DNA from: P36-A1 sp049478495
GTDB lineage: Bacteria; Bacillota_I; Bacilli_A; JAJDGJ01
DNA length: 64,000 bases
Direction: 5' to 3'
Assembly (NCBI RefSeq): GCF_049478495.1
Contig: NZ_CP168083.1
Location: 310,001 to 374,000 of the forward strand
Under the pieces are notes generated by a model, which was given only the letters and a program-made list of their open reading frames with translations, ran no database searches and was not told the origin of the DNA. A program made the translations under genes and the position numbers. Shown here in pieces: positions 43,732 through 52,665 of this stretch (position 1 is the first letter of the stretch; every line of letters begins with the position of its first letter).

Positions 43732-46635
43732 ATGTCAAATGTAACTTTAGGAGTTGACATGGGAAGTACAACTATTAAGTTAGTTGCTATTAAAAATGAA
43801 GAAGTAATTTACAAGGTGTATGAAAGACACCATTCTAAAATAAATGAGACACTTAGTAGATTGATAAGTGATTTTTTGAGTGAGTGCAATGAAGAAGAGG
43901 TTTACTTTAATATTACAGGTAGTGCAGGACTTGGTTTGTCTAAAAAGTTTGGGATGAACTTTATTCAGGAAGTTAGTTGTGCATTTTATGCAGTAAATAA
44001 ATTATATGATGATGTCTCTGTTATTATTGAATTAGGCGGAGAAGATGCAAAAGTAATATTTATAGATAATGGAAATATAGAACAAAGAATGAATGGTACT
44101 TGTGCTGGAGGTACAGGAGCTTTTATTGATCAAATGGCACAATTAATTAAAGTGGATGTTAGTCAGATGAATGAATTAGCAAGCAATGCTAATAAAATTT
44201 ATGATATTTCAAGTAGATGTGGTGTTTTTGCTAAAAACGATATTCAACCTTTATTGAATCAAGGAGCTACTAAAGAAGATGTAGCAATAAGTGTTTATCA
44301 AGCAATAGTTAATCAAACAATAATAGGTCTAGCTCAAGGTAGAGAAATAAAAGGTAAGGTTTGTTATTTAGGAGGACCATTAACATTTAGTAGTCAACTT
44401 AGAAAAAGATTTGATGAAACTTTAAATTTAACAGAAAGCTTTATTCCTGAGAATTCTGAATTATTTGTAGCCTATGGTTGTGCTATTTATGATACTGAAC
44501 AAAAACTTAATTTAAAAGACTTATTACAAGGACTAGAAAATATAAAAGCAGATGATTCTCAAAAATTTTTAGATCCATTATTTAAAGATGAAGAAGACTA
44601 TCAACAGTTTTTAAAAAGACATGATCATAATATTGAAGTAAAAGATATCAAGAGTTATAAAGGTGATGCTTATTTAGGTATAGATGCTGGAAGTACTACA
44701 ACTAAAATGGTCTTAATATCTCAAGATGATAAATTATTATATGAATATTATGGTAATAATGAGGGTAATCCTTTAGATATAGTCAAAAAGGAATTACTAA
44801 ATATTTATCGATTAAATAGTGATATAGAGATAAAAGGAGCATACTCTACAGGTTATGGAGAACAACTAATTAAAAATGCCTTTAAACTTGATGGTGGACA
44901 AGTAGAAACTATTTGTCACTATGAAGCAGCTAAACATTTTTTACCTGAAGTAGAATTTGTTCTTGATATTGGTGGTCAAGATATGAAGTATTTTACAATA
45001 GATAATGGAGTAATAACATCTATTGTTTTAAATGAGGCATGCTCAAGTGGTTGTGGTTCATTTATTTCTACTTATGCTTCATCATTAGGTCATAATGTAA
45101 AAGATTTTGCAGTTATGGCTAAAAATGCTAAAAGACCAATAGATTTAGGAACAAGATGTACTGTTTTTATGAATAGTGGAATAAAACAAGCACTAGCTAT
45201 GCAAGTAAGTATTGAAGATATTTCAGCTTCTTTAGCAATTTCTGTTGTTAAAAATGCTTTATACAAGGTAATAAGAGCAACTGATTTTAAAGAAAACTTT
45301 GGTACTAAAGTTTTAGTTCAAGGAGGCACATTTTATAATGATGCTATTTTAAAAGCATTTGAAGATGAAATAGGCTTTGAAGTAATCAGACCAAAAATTG
45401 CAGGATTAATGGGAGCATATGGAGCAGCTTTAATAGCTAAAGAACAAAACTTAGCAAGTTCTAGTATTATTAGTTATGAAAGTTTAAAAGATTTTGTCTA
45501 TAAAGCCAGTAATGTAACTTGTAAATTATGTCCAAACCATTGTTCTTTGACTGTCTCTAAATTTAGTACGGGAGAAAACTTTATTGCTAATAATAAATGT
45601 TCTAAACCATTAAAGAAAAAGACTACTAGTAGTAATCTAGCAAATATGTATACTTTTAAAAATGAATTATTACAATCTTATATCGATAATCAAAAGGATT
45701 ATGATTCGGTAATAGGAATACCTAGAGGATTAAACATGTATGAAAATATTCCTTTTTGGATTGGCTTTTTTAATCAGTTAAATACAAAGGTAATTGTTAG
45801 TGATAAAACATCTATGAATCTAATAAAAAAAGGACAACATACAATACCAAGTGATACAGTATGTTATCCAGCTAAAATAATACATGGTCATATAATAAAT
45901 TTACAAGATAAAGGTATTAAGAATATTTTCTATCCTAATATGCCATATAATGAAAATGAATCTTGTAATCTACAAAATCATTATAATTGTCCAGTTGTTG
46001 GTTGTTATCCAGAATTGATAAAAGCTAACTTAGATCTTAGCAAGCATAATTATTTTATGCCATATATTACATTAGATAATAAAAAAGCTTTTATTAAAGT
46101 TATGGAACAAAGTTTAAAAGAATTAGGATTTTCTAAAAAAGATATTAAAATAGCTTATGATAAAGCAAAAGAAAAACAAAATATGTATCGAAATGAAGTT
46201 TTTGTTGAAGGAGAAGCTGTTATTAATGATGTAATTACTAATAATAAAAATGCATTAGTATTAGCAGGTCGTCCATATCATATAGATGAGGAAATAAATC
46301 ATGGTATTGATAAATTAATAAATGATTTAGGCTGTGTTGTCTTGAGTGAAGATAGTTTTAGATTAGATGATACTAAAAAGACTAATGTTTTAAATCAATG
46401 GACATATCACAATAGAATGTATAATGCAGCGCATAGTATTGCAAAATACGATAATATTAATCTAGTACAACTAGTATCTTTTGGATGTGGAATAGATGCT
46501 ATTACTAGTGATGAAGTAAAGAATATTTTAAGTGAAAGTAATAAACTATACACACAAATAAAAATAGATGACATATCTAATGTTGGTAGTGCTAATATTA
46601 GATTGAGAAGTTTAATAAATGTAATGGGGGAATAG
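43732..46635 (+). CDS. Tandem acyl-CoA dehydratase activase (BcrA/BadF/HgdC type) with C-terminal DUF2229-like region
   Basis: 967 residues. Two ASKHA ATPase domains occur in series: GVDMGSTTIKLV with CAGGTGAFIDQM and SSRCGVFAKND (residues about 5-250), and GIDAGSTTTKMV with EACSSGCGSF and GTRCTVFMNS (about 310-580). The Cys in these motifs ligate the shared [4Fe-4S] in HgdC-type activators. A Cys cluster CKLCPNHC follows near residue 605, then a DUF2229-like part with DTVCYPAKIIHGH. Related proteins are often a single chain of about 1400 residues that includes the next gene's product. Substrate unknown. Confidence 0.85.
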   Translation: MSNVTLGVDMGSTTIKLVAIKNEEVIYKVYERHHSKINETLSRLISDFLSECNEEEVYFNITGSAGLGLSKKFGMNFIQEVSCAFYAVNKLYDDVSVIIELGGEDAKVIFIDNGNIEQRMNGTCAGGTGAFIDQMAQLIKVDVSQMNELASNANKIYDISSRCGVFAKNDIQPLLNQGATKEDVAISVYQAIVNQTIIGLAQGREIKGKVCYLGGPLTFSSQLRKRFDETLNLTESFIPENSELFVAYGCAIYDTEQKLNLKDLLQGLENIKADDSQKFLDPLFKDEEDYQQFLKRHDHNIEVKDIKSYKGDAYLGIDAGSTTTKMVLISQDDKLLYEYYGNNEGNPLDIVKKELLNIYRLNSDIEIKGAYSTGYGEQLIKNAFKLDGGQVETICHYEAAKHFLPEVEFVLDIGGQDMKYFTIDNGVITSIVLNEACSSGCGSFISTYASSLGHNVKDFAVMAKNAKRPIDLGTRCTVFMNSGIKQALAMQVSIEDISASLAISVVKNALYKVIRATDFKENFGTKVLVQGGTFYNDAILKAFEDEIGFEVIRPKIAGLMGAYGAALIAKEQNLASSSIISYESLKDFVYKASNVTCKLCPNHCSLTVSKFSTGENFIANNKCSKPLKKKTTSSNLANMYTFKNELLQSYIDNQKDYDSVIGIPRGLNMYENIPFWIGFFNQLNTKVIVSDKTSMNLIKKGQHTIPSDTVCYPAKIIHGHIINLQDKGIKNIFYPNMPYNENESCNLQNHYNCPVVGCYPELIKANLDLSKHNYFMPYITLDNKKAFIKVMEQSLKELGFSKKDIKIAYDKAKEKQNMYRNEVFVEGEAVINDVITNNKNALVLAGRPYHIDEEINHGIDKLINDLGCVVLSEDSFRLDDTKKTNVLNQWTYHNRMYNAAHSIAKYDNINLVQLVSFGCGIDAITSDEVKNILSESNKLYTQIKIDDISNVGSANIRLRSLINVMGE

Positions 46636-46636
46636 T

Positions 46637-47884
46637 ATGGTACAAAGAATAGAATTTACAGAAGAAATGAAAAAAGAATATACGATTTTAATGCCACAAA
46701 TGGCTCCTTTCCATTTTGATTTATTTGCTTCAACTTTAAAATCATTTGGATATAAAGCAGAAGTATTAAAAAATAACAATGCTAATATTGCCTATCTAGG
46801 TAATAAGTATGTCCATAATGATACTTGTGTGCCAGCAATATATGTTATTGGACAATTTCTTGATGCTATAAAAAGCGGTAAATATGATGTTCATAAAATA
46901 GCGCTGATAATTACACAAACTGGTGGAGGATGTCGTGCTAGTAATTATATTCATTTACTAAGACAAGCATTGGCTAAAGCTGGTTATGAATTTATACCAG
47001 TTATATCATTAAATGCTGCTAACTTAGAAAGTAATTCAGGTTTTAAAATGAATATTGCATTAATGAAAAAGCTTATTCAAGCCTTAACTATTGGCGATTT
47101 ATTAATGTCTTTACACAACCAAACAATTCCTTATGAAATTAATAAAAATCAAACAAGAGAGTTAAGTGATAAATGGCTTGATAATATGATTGATATTTTT
47201 GCTAGTAAAAAAATGATATCAGATGTATATATACAAAGAATAGTTAAAGAAATGATAACTAGCTATGAAAATATTGAAATTAGTAATATAAAAAAGCCTA
47301 AAGTAGGAATTGTTGGAGAAATATATGTTAAGTATTCACCATTAGGAAATAATAACTTAGAAGATTTTTTAATAAGTGAAGGTTGTGAAGTTGTCACTTT
47401 AGGTATTGTAGATTTTATTTTATATACCTTTGAATCAACATCTTTTGATATTTCACAGTATGGAGGATCTAAGATTAAAGCAAAGATTTTTAACCTATTA
47501 TCATACTATGTTGAAGCCCCTAGAAAGAAAATAAATAAAGCACTTACTAATACACGCTTTAGAAAAAGTTTAGATTTTAGAGATTTAAGAAATTTAGCTA
47601 CTCCTTTTTTAGGACAAGGTACTCATGTTGGAGAAGGTTGGTTATTAACGGCAGAAATAATAGAGTTAATCCAAAGTGGAGTAGAAAATGTAATAACAAC
47701 ACAACCATTTGGTTGCTTACCAAATCATATTGTAGCTCGTGGTATGTTTAAATCAATAAAAAACAAATACCCATATGCAAACCTTGCATCAATTGATTAT
47801 GATACAAGTGCAAGTAAAATTAACCAAGAAAACAGAGTTAAATTATTGGTTATGAATGCTAAAATGAAATTACAAGAACAATAA
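46637..47884 (+). CDS. 2-hydroxyacyl-CoA dehydratase (HgdB)-like protein
   Basis: 415 residues corresponding to the C-terminal part of long activase/dehydratase fusions. Motifs include NDTCVPAIYVIGQ, TQTGGGCRASNYIHLLRQAL and, near the end, QPFGCLPNHIVARG, all with Cys suited to Fe-S binding. Its ATG is one base after the upstream stop and in another frame, with GGGGGA as ribosome site, so this looks like a genuine gene split and not a recent frameshift. The pair probably forms one ATP-driven electron-transfer machine with unknown substrate. Confidence 0.82.
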   Translation: MVQRIEFTEEMKKEYTILMPQMAPFHFDLFASTLKSFGYKAEVLKNNNANIAYLGNKYVHNDTCVPAIYVIGQFLDAIKSGKYDVHKIALIITQTGGGCRASNYIHLLRQALAKAGYEFIPVISLNAANLESNSGFKMNIALMKKLIQALTIGDLLMSLHNQTIPYEINKNQTRELSDKWLDNMIDIFASKKMISDVYIQRIVKEMITSYENIEISNIKKPKVGIVGEIYVKYSPLGNNNLEDFLISEGCEVVTLGIVDFILYTFESTSFDISQYGGSKIKAKIFNLLSYYVEAPRKKINKALTNTRFRKSLDFRDLRNLATPFLGQGTHVGEGWLLTAEIIELIQSGVENVITTQPFGCLPNHIVARGMFKSIKNKYPYANLASIDYDTSASKINQENRVKLLVMNAKMKLQEQ

Positions 47885-47912
47885 CAAAGAGGTGCAAATT
47901 GCACCTCTTTGT
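47885..47912. terminator. Bidirectional terminator between convergent genes
   Basis: Near-perfect palindrome CAAAGAGGTGCAA/TTGCACCTCTTTG with T-rich DNA on both sides; a (TTA)n run follows on the plus strand and overlaps the next gene's stop. Confidence 0.8.
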
Positions 47913-47929
47913 TGTTATTATTATTATTA

Positions 47930-48970
47930 TTATGATGCGTAAACATAGTTAATAAAATTTTTAACATCTTTAGCGTAGTATTTATAAAATACTTTTATAC
48001 AAATTAAAATAGGCAATGTAATAACAATTCCCATGAATCCAAGGATACCACTACCAATAAACAAAGAAGGTAAAACAATTATAGGCGATATATTTGTTCG
48101 CTTTTTATGTATTATTGGATTGATAACATTACCTTCAATATTAGGTAAGATTAAAACACAAGCTAGAACTTTAAGAAACAACTCTTGTGATACAAATGCA
48201 GCTGTTATTAAAGCGATTATATTTACTATTATTCCTCCAAAATAAGGTATTAAGTTTGCAATAGCACATAATGCAGCTAAAGTTCTCCAGTCTGGATGAC
48301 CTATTAAACTATATACTATTGCATATTCTACTACTGTAATAGCTATAATTAAAGCTACACTTTTAATATACAATCGAAGTTGATCATCTAATTCTTGAAC
48401 AAATTTATATCTTTTAGTATTATATCCTAATTTTCGTTTAATATATTTTATTATTCTAGGAGCATCTATTAGGATATAAATGTATAAACAAACAATTATA
48501 AAGGCGTCTGTTATCAACTTTGTAGATGTTCCAACTATAGATGAAGTTTCTGATGCGATCCAATTTAAAATAGATTGTGCTATCTTATCAAAATAAGGTT
48601 CTATGTAGTTGTATATTTCTTTAACTTGAGGATAATCATCTATCCAAGATAAAGATGTTGAAGAATGTTGTATTAATTCAATTAACTTTATTACATGACT
48701 ATAAAGTAATGGTAATACTAGTAAGCCAATGGCAATAAATAAACTAAAAAATACTAGTATAGTAATAATATTAGAAATTACAGTATTAACACCTAATTGT
48801 TTTAATTTAACTACAAGTGGATAACTTATATATGCAATACCAGCTCCAATAAAAACATTAGTTAAATTTGATAATACTATATTTAATATATTTGTATAAG
48901 CAGGACTTAGTAAGTTAATCAAAAGCAATATTAACAAGAATAAGATGATTTTAAACATCTGCTTTAACAT
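47930..48970 (-). CDS. AI-2E family transporter
   Basis: 346 residues with about eight helices, including the paired start helices and the C-terminal signature region PYFGGIIVNIIALITAAF ... SLFIGSGILGFMGIVITLPI. The family (formerly UPF0118/PerM) exports diverse small molecules or ions; some Na+/H+ or AI-2 roles are reported. I choose the ATG at 48970, with AGAGGTG eight bases before it, over the upstream in-frame ATG at 48991, which lies within/before the ribosome site. Confidence 0.9.
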   Translation of the reverse strand: MLKQMFKIILFLLILLLINLLSPAYTNILNIVLSNLTNVFIGAGIAYISYPLVVKLKQLGVNTVISNIITILVFFSLFIAIGLLVLPLLYSHVIKLIELIQHSSTSLSWIDDYPQVKEIYNYIEPYFDKIAQSILNWIASETSSIVGTSTKLITDAFIIVCLYIYILIDAPRIIKYIKRKLGYNTKRYKFVQELDDQLRLYIKSVALIIAITVVEYAIVYSLIGHPDWRTLAALCAIANLIPYFGGIIVNIIALITAAFVSQELFLKVLACVLILPNIEGNVINPIIHKKRTNISPIIVLPSLFIGSGILGFMGIVITLPILICIKVFYKYYAKDVKNFINYVYAS

Positions 48971-49063
48971 ACAGTATGCACCTCTTTTCAAAGTAATTAT
49001 AACATCATTTTATGACATTGTATAAAACTTTTATCAGTTCTTTACAAATACATATTTGGGCAG

Positions 49064-49092
49064 TTGAACATGTGCATTTTATTTAGTATAAT
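49064..49092 (+). promoter_or_regulatory. Promoter of ridA
   Basis: TTGAAC, 17-bp spacer, TATAAT. It would start transcription about 45 bp before the ATG. Confidence 0.7.
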
Positions 49093-49145
49093 GGAGTTAC
49101 AAGACATTGTCTTGAAAACTGAAAGGACTTTATGAGGTGAATAAA

Positions 49146-49529
49146 ATGAGCAAAAAAATTATTTTTAGTGATAATGCACCAGCAGCTATTGGACCATATT
49201 CTCATGCTGTAGAAGCTAATGGAACTTTATATGTATCTGGACAAGTACCATTCAACCCAGAAACTATGGAAGTAGTTGAAGGAGGGATTGTTGAACAAAC
49301 AAAACAATCACTTGCTAATATTGATGCAATTTTAAAGGATTCTGGTTATACAAAATTTGATGTTGTTAAAGCAACTATCTTTATTAAAGATATGAATGAA
49401 TTCCCTGTTATTAATGAAGCGTATGGAGAATATTTTGAAGGTCACAAACCTGCAAGAGAATGTGTAGAAGTTGCTAGACTTCCAAGAGATGTAAGAGTAG
49501 AAATCTCTGTAATAGCTACTAAAGAATAA
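49146..49529 (+). CDS. ridA: RidA family reactive intermediate deaminase
   Basis: 127 residues, a trimeric YjgF/YER057c/UK114 fold. APAAIGPYSHAVEANGTLYVSGQ at the start, the long helix with TKQSLANIDAILKDSG, and the catalytic Arg in the closing ARLPRDVRVEISVIA identify it. RidA hydrolyses enamine/imine intermediates made by PLP enzymes. GAGGTGA sits six bases before ATG 49146; the GTG at 49137 is part of that ribosome site. Confidence 0.96.
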   Translation: MSKKIIFSDNAPAAIGPYSHAVEANGTLYVSGQVPFNPETMEVVEGGIVEQTKQSLANIDAILKDSGYTKFDVVKATIFIKDMNEFPVINEAYGEYFEGHKPARECVEVARLPRDVRVEISVIATKE

Positions 49530-49540
49530 ATATATATATT

Positions 49541-49567
49541 AAAGTGTGATTATTCACACTTTTTTTT
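49541..49567 (+). terminator. Terminator after ridA
   Basis: Perfect 9-bp stem AAAGTGTGA/TCACACTTT with loop TTAT, then T-run. Confidence 0.9.
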
Positions 49568-49689
49568 ATGCCTAATTAAAATTTGAAATTTTAACATTAG
49601 CTTGTTTTGTAAACATTTTTACTTAAGGGGTTGTAAGATTGTTGTTTTATTGTTATATTCATAGTAATGAAAATAAGGAGGAAATGTGT

Positions 49690-50646
49690 ATGAAAACTTA
49701 TCAAGCTAATATTTTATTAATTCTAGCAGCAATGTTTTGGGGTATGGGTTTTGTTGCTACAGATGTAACAAATAAATACATAAGTCCAGTACAAATGCAA
49801 TTCATGAGATTTGGAATTGCTAGTATAATTTGTATGGTTTTATTTAGAAATAAATGGCTCAAAGTAAGTAAAAAAAGTATTATTTACGGAGTATTAATAG
49901 GTGTTGCCTTTTTCTTTGCAATGACAGCACAAAATTATGGTCTTGCACAAACAACTGTACCTAAGAATGCATTTATAACAATTACAAATGTAATATGGGT
50001 ACCATTAATTGGTTGGGTTTTATTTAAGAAAAAACCGCCATTACACATATTAAAAGGTGTAATAGTAATGCTAATAGGCTTTTTCTTTTTAGTCTTTGAT
50101 ATAGATATTTTCAATTTATCAAACTCATTAACTTCTTTAAGCAGTCAACTTAATTTAACATTTGGTGACTTTCTTACATTAATATGTGCTTTTGGATTTG
50201 CAGCTCAAATAATATTATCAGATATTTTTGTAAAGGATGAAGATCCAATTACACTGTTAATATTTCAATTACTAACAAGTACTGTATTATCGTTTATATT
50301 TAGTTTAATAGTTGATGGTAATCCTTTAAATATTCCTATGGAAAATTTACAACCAACTATATTACCTATAGTATTCATGGCTATCTTCCCAACAATAATT
50401 TCTTTTGGTGCAATTTTAGTTGCCCAACAATATGTATCAGCTTCAAATACTGCAATTATTTGTTCTACTGAATCTTTATTTGCAACTTTTTTTGCAATTG
50501 TTCTTGGAAGTACACCTTTTTCAAGTGGATTAATAATTGGTGGTATTATCATTACTATTGGAATTATTTGGGCAGAAACAGGTTTTAATTTTGACTTTTC
50601 AAAAAATAGAGACCCTGAAGATGATGTGAACAAAAGCAGTATATAA
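49690..50646 (+). CDS. EamA (DMT superfamily) exporter
   Basis: About 318 residues with ten helices in two EamA repeats (residues about 5-135 and 155-295). AMFWGMGFVATDV at the start of the first and FAAQIILSDIF plus STESLFATFFAIVLGS in the second are typical. Members export amino acids or other metabolites; the substrate cannot be assigned. I choose ATG 49690 because GGAGG (49677-49681) is properly spaced for it and too close for the ATG at 49684. Confidence 0.9.
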   Translation: MKTYQANILLILAAMFWGMGFVATDVTNKYISPVQMQFMRFGIASIICMVLFRNKWLKVSKKSIIYGVLIGVAFFFAMTAQNYGLAQTTVPKNAFITITNVIWVPLIGWVLFKKKPPLHILKGVIVMLIGFFFLVFDIDIFNLSNSLTSLSSQLNLTFGDFLTLICAFGFAAQIILSDIFVKDEDPITLLIFQLLTSTVLSFIFSLIVDGNPLNIPMENLQPTILPIVFMAIFPTIISFGAILVAQQYVSASNTAIICSTESLFATFFAIVLGSTPFSSGLIIGGIIITIGIIWAETGFNFDFSKNRDPEDDVNKSSI

Positions 50647-50668
50647 AATGCTTTATTTATGTCTTTTC

Positions 50669-50697
50669 TTTACCTTTAAAAAATAGTGAAGTATAAT
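50669..50697 (+). promoter_or_regulatory. Promoter of the Rpf-like gene
   Basis: TTTACC, 17-bp spacer, TATAAT. Its start point near 50704 makes the ATG at 50707 nearly leaderless and supports the TTG at 50722 as start. Confidence 0.65.
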
Positions 50698-50721
50698 GTT
50701 TGAGAAATGGAAGTGATACGA

Positions 50722-51840
50722 TTGAATAAATTTAAAAAGAGTGAAAATTTTAAGCTAACTAAAATTAATGCAAAGTATAATAAAAATAAATCTAATAAAG
50801 ATCAATCCAATAATGGGGCATTCTTATTAGAAGAAAAAGCATTAAAACCAAATTTTGTAAAAGAATTCTTAAGTAAAAGAAGAATTATTCAACTTAGTAT
50901 GTTAGTAGTTTTAATTGCTATGGCAATTTTTGTAGGAGTGTTTGGTAAAAATAAGAGTATCAAATTAATACTAGATGGACAACAATATACCAAAAAAACA
51001 AACCACTTTATTAATTCAATGTTACTAGACAAACTATCAACTAATATTCATGCAGAAGAAATTAAAGTAAAGAATGCTGATGACCTTAATACATTAGTTC
51101 AAGAAAATCAAGTTGTAAAAATTTCAACGCAAAAAAATATAACTGCAACTATAAGTGGAGAGAAAAAAACATATAATACATATGCAGATACTCTTGCTGA
51201 ATTTCTTGAAGAGCAAAAAGCTCAATTAACTAAATTAGGATCAGATTATTCTTATAAAGTTGCTAAATATGATAAACCTAAAGAGGTATTACTTACAAAC
51301 ACTAATAATTTTGTTATAGATTTAGTTAAAACTGTAACCAAAAAAGTTGAAAAAACTAAAGACTATACGACTACTTATGTTAATAACAGCAAACTAGCTG
51401 CAGGAACTACTAAAGTTAAGCAAAAAGGTATTGCTAAAAAATATGTTCAAGAAGTAACTACAACATATGTAAATGGAAAAAAAGATAAAACTACTACTAA
51501 AACAGTTAAAGTTTTAGTTGAAGGACAAAAGAAAATAATAGAAAAAGGTACTAAATCTACAGCATCTTCTACAAATTATGAATCTGGAGATTCTGTATGG
51601 GATGATTTAGCTAAGTGTGAATCTGGTGGTAACTGGGCAGCAAATACAGGTAATGGATTTTATGGTGGATTACAGTTTATGGCATCTACTTGGCAATCTG
51701 TAGCACCTAAAGTTGGTGTAACTGTATCAATGCCTCAAAATGCATCAAGAGCACAACAAATAAAAGTAGCGTCTTATTTACAAAAAGCATCAGGTTGGGG
51801 ACAATGGCCAGCTTGTACTGCTAAATTAGGCTTAAGATAA
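50722..51840 (+). CDS. Resuscitation-promoting-factor-like protein: DUF348, G5, Rpf transglycosylase domain
   Basis: About 372 residues from TTG 50722, chosen because GGAAGTGAT lies four bases upstream and the promoter sits at 50669-50697. A basic cytoplasmic start, one membrane helix (about residues 55-73), DUF348-type segments (KSIKLILDGQQ; VKISTQKNITATISG), a G5-like stretch (YVQEVTTTYVNGKKDKTTTKT) and a C-terminal Rpf domain: WDDLAKCESGGNW with catalytic Glu, NGFYGGLQFMASTW, ASRAQQI and GWGQWPAC. The two Cys could form the known Rpf disulfide. This architecture is that of actinobacterial RpfB, a peptidoglycan-cleaving lytic enzyme. Confidence 0.92.
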   Translation: MNKFKKSENFKLTKINAKYNKNKSNKDQSNNGAFLLEEKALKPNFVKEFLSKRRIIQLSMLVVLIAMAIFVGVFGKNKSIKLILDGQQYTKKTNHFINSMLLDKLSTNIHAEEIKVKNADDLNTLVQENQVVKISTQKNITATISGEKKTYNTYADTLAEFLEEQKAQLTKLGSDYSYKVAKYDKPKEVLLTNTNNFVIDLVKTVTKKVEKTKDYTTTYVNNSKLAAGTTKVKQKGIAKKYVQEVTTTYVNGKKDKTTTKTVKVLVEGQKKIIEKGTKSTASSTNYESGDSVWDDLAKCESGGNWAANTGNGFYGGLQFMASTWQSVAPKVGVTVSMPQNASRAQQIKVASYLQKASGWGQWPACTAKLGLR

Positions 51841-51851
51841 TAATTATAATT

Positions 51852-51886
51852 AAGAAATTGGTTTAATCTGCCAGTTTCTTTTTTTG
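51852..51886 (+). terminator. Terminator after Rpf-like gene
   Basis: Stem AAGAAATTGG/CCAGTTTCTT (one G-T pair) with 8-9 base loop and T-run. Confidence 0.8.
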
Positions 51887-51964
51887 TAAAAATCTTTAAC
51901 ATATCTTTTTCAATATTTTACTAAATTTGGTATAATATAATCATTGAAATGGGAGGTATTATAT

Positions 51965-52507
51965 ATGAAAGATTTAGCTGGAACTAAAACAGAACAAAAT
52001 TTAATGGAAGCATTAGCTGGTGAATCAAAAGCTAGAGTTAAATATGAATTTTATGCAAAAAAAGCAAGAAAAGATGGATATGAACAAATTGGTGATTTAT
52101 TCCAAATGACTTCAGATAATGAAAAAGAACATGCTAAAATATGGTTTAAATATTTACATGGTGGAGATATTCCAACAACTGAAGTAAATTTATTAGATTG
52201 TGTAAAAGGTGAAAATTATGAATGGACATCAATGTATGCACAATTTGCTAAAGATGCAAAAGAAGAAGGATTTGATCAAATAGCTAAAGAATTTGAATTA
52301 ATTGGAAAAATTGAAAAAACACATGAAGAAAGATATCAACAATTATTTGACAATGTTAAAGATGAATCAGTATTTACTAAACCAGAAGAAAAAATTTGGG
52401 TATGTAAAAAATGTGGTCATCAACATAAAGGTAAAGTTGCACCTAAGGTATGTCCTGTGTGTAAACATCCACAATCATATATGGAAATTGAAAACTTTGA
52501 TTTCTAA
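51965..52507 (+). CDS. rbr: Rubrerythrin
   Basis: 180 residues: an N-terminal four-helix ferritin-like di-iron domain (AGESKARVKYEFYAKKA, DNEKEHAKIW, KIEKTHEERY supply Glu/His ligands) and a C-terminal rubredoxin domain with CKKCG and CPVCKHP. It is an NADH-peroxidase component that removes hydrogen peroxide in anaerobes. I choose ATG 51965 with GGGAGG eight bases before. TATAAT at 51931-51936 is the likely -10. An IS1182-type element begins 18 bp after its stop. Confidence 0.96.
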   Translation: MKDLAGTKTEQNLMEALAGESKARVKYEFYAKKARKDGYEQIGDLFQMTSDNEKEHAKIWFKYLHGGDIPTTEVNLLDCVKGENYEWTSMYAQFAKDAKEEGFDQIAKEFELIGKIEKTHEERYQQLFDNVKDESVFTKPEEKIWVCKKCGHQHKGKVAPKVCPVCKHPQSYMEIENFDF

Positions 52508-52532
52508 TAAAAATTTAACAATTAAAAAAGGG

Positions 52533-52575
52533 GCTGTAATGCATTGATTTAATAATCATGCATTATAGCTTTTTT
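52533..52575 (+). terminator. Terminator within IS left end
   Basis: GCTGTAATGCAT and GATT pair with AATC and ATGCATTATAGC (two mismatches), then six T. It overlaps the terminal repeat and would stop rubrerythrin transcripts. Confidence 0.75.
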
Positions 52576-52665
52576 AGTTTTAATACAGAATTTGTTCAGT
52601 TATTAGTATATTTCATAAAAAAAGGCATTATTAAAAAGCCTATCACGATATTCAGTTTAAATATA

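Noticed and set aside
46633..46639. Frameshift between the activase and HgdB-like genes
   Set aside because: The second gene has its own ATG and GGGGGA ribosome site with correct spacing, so a true gene boundary is more likely.
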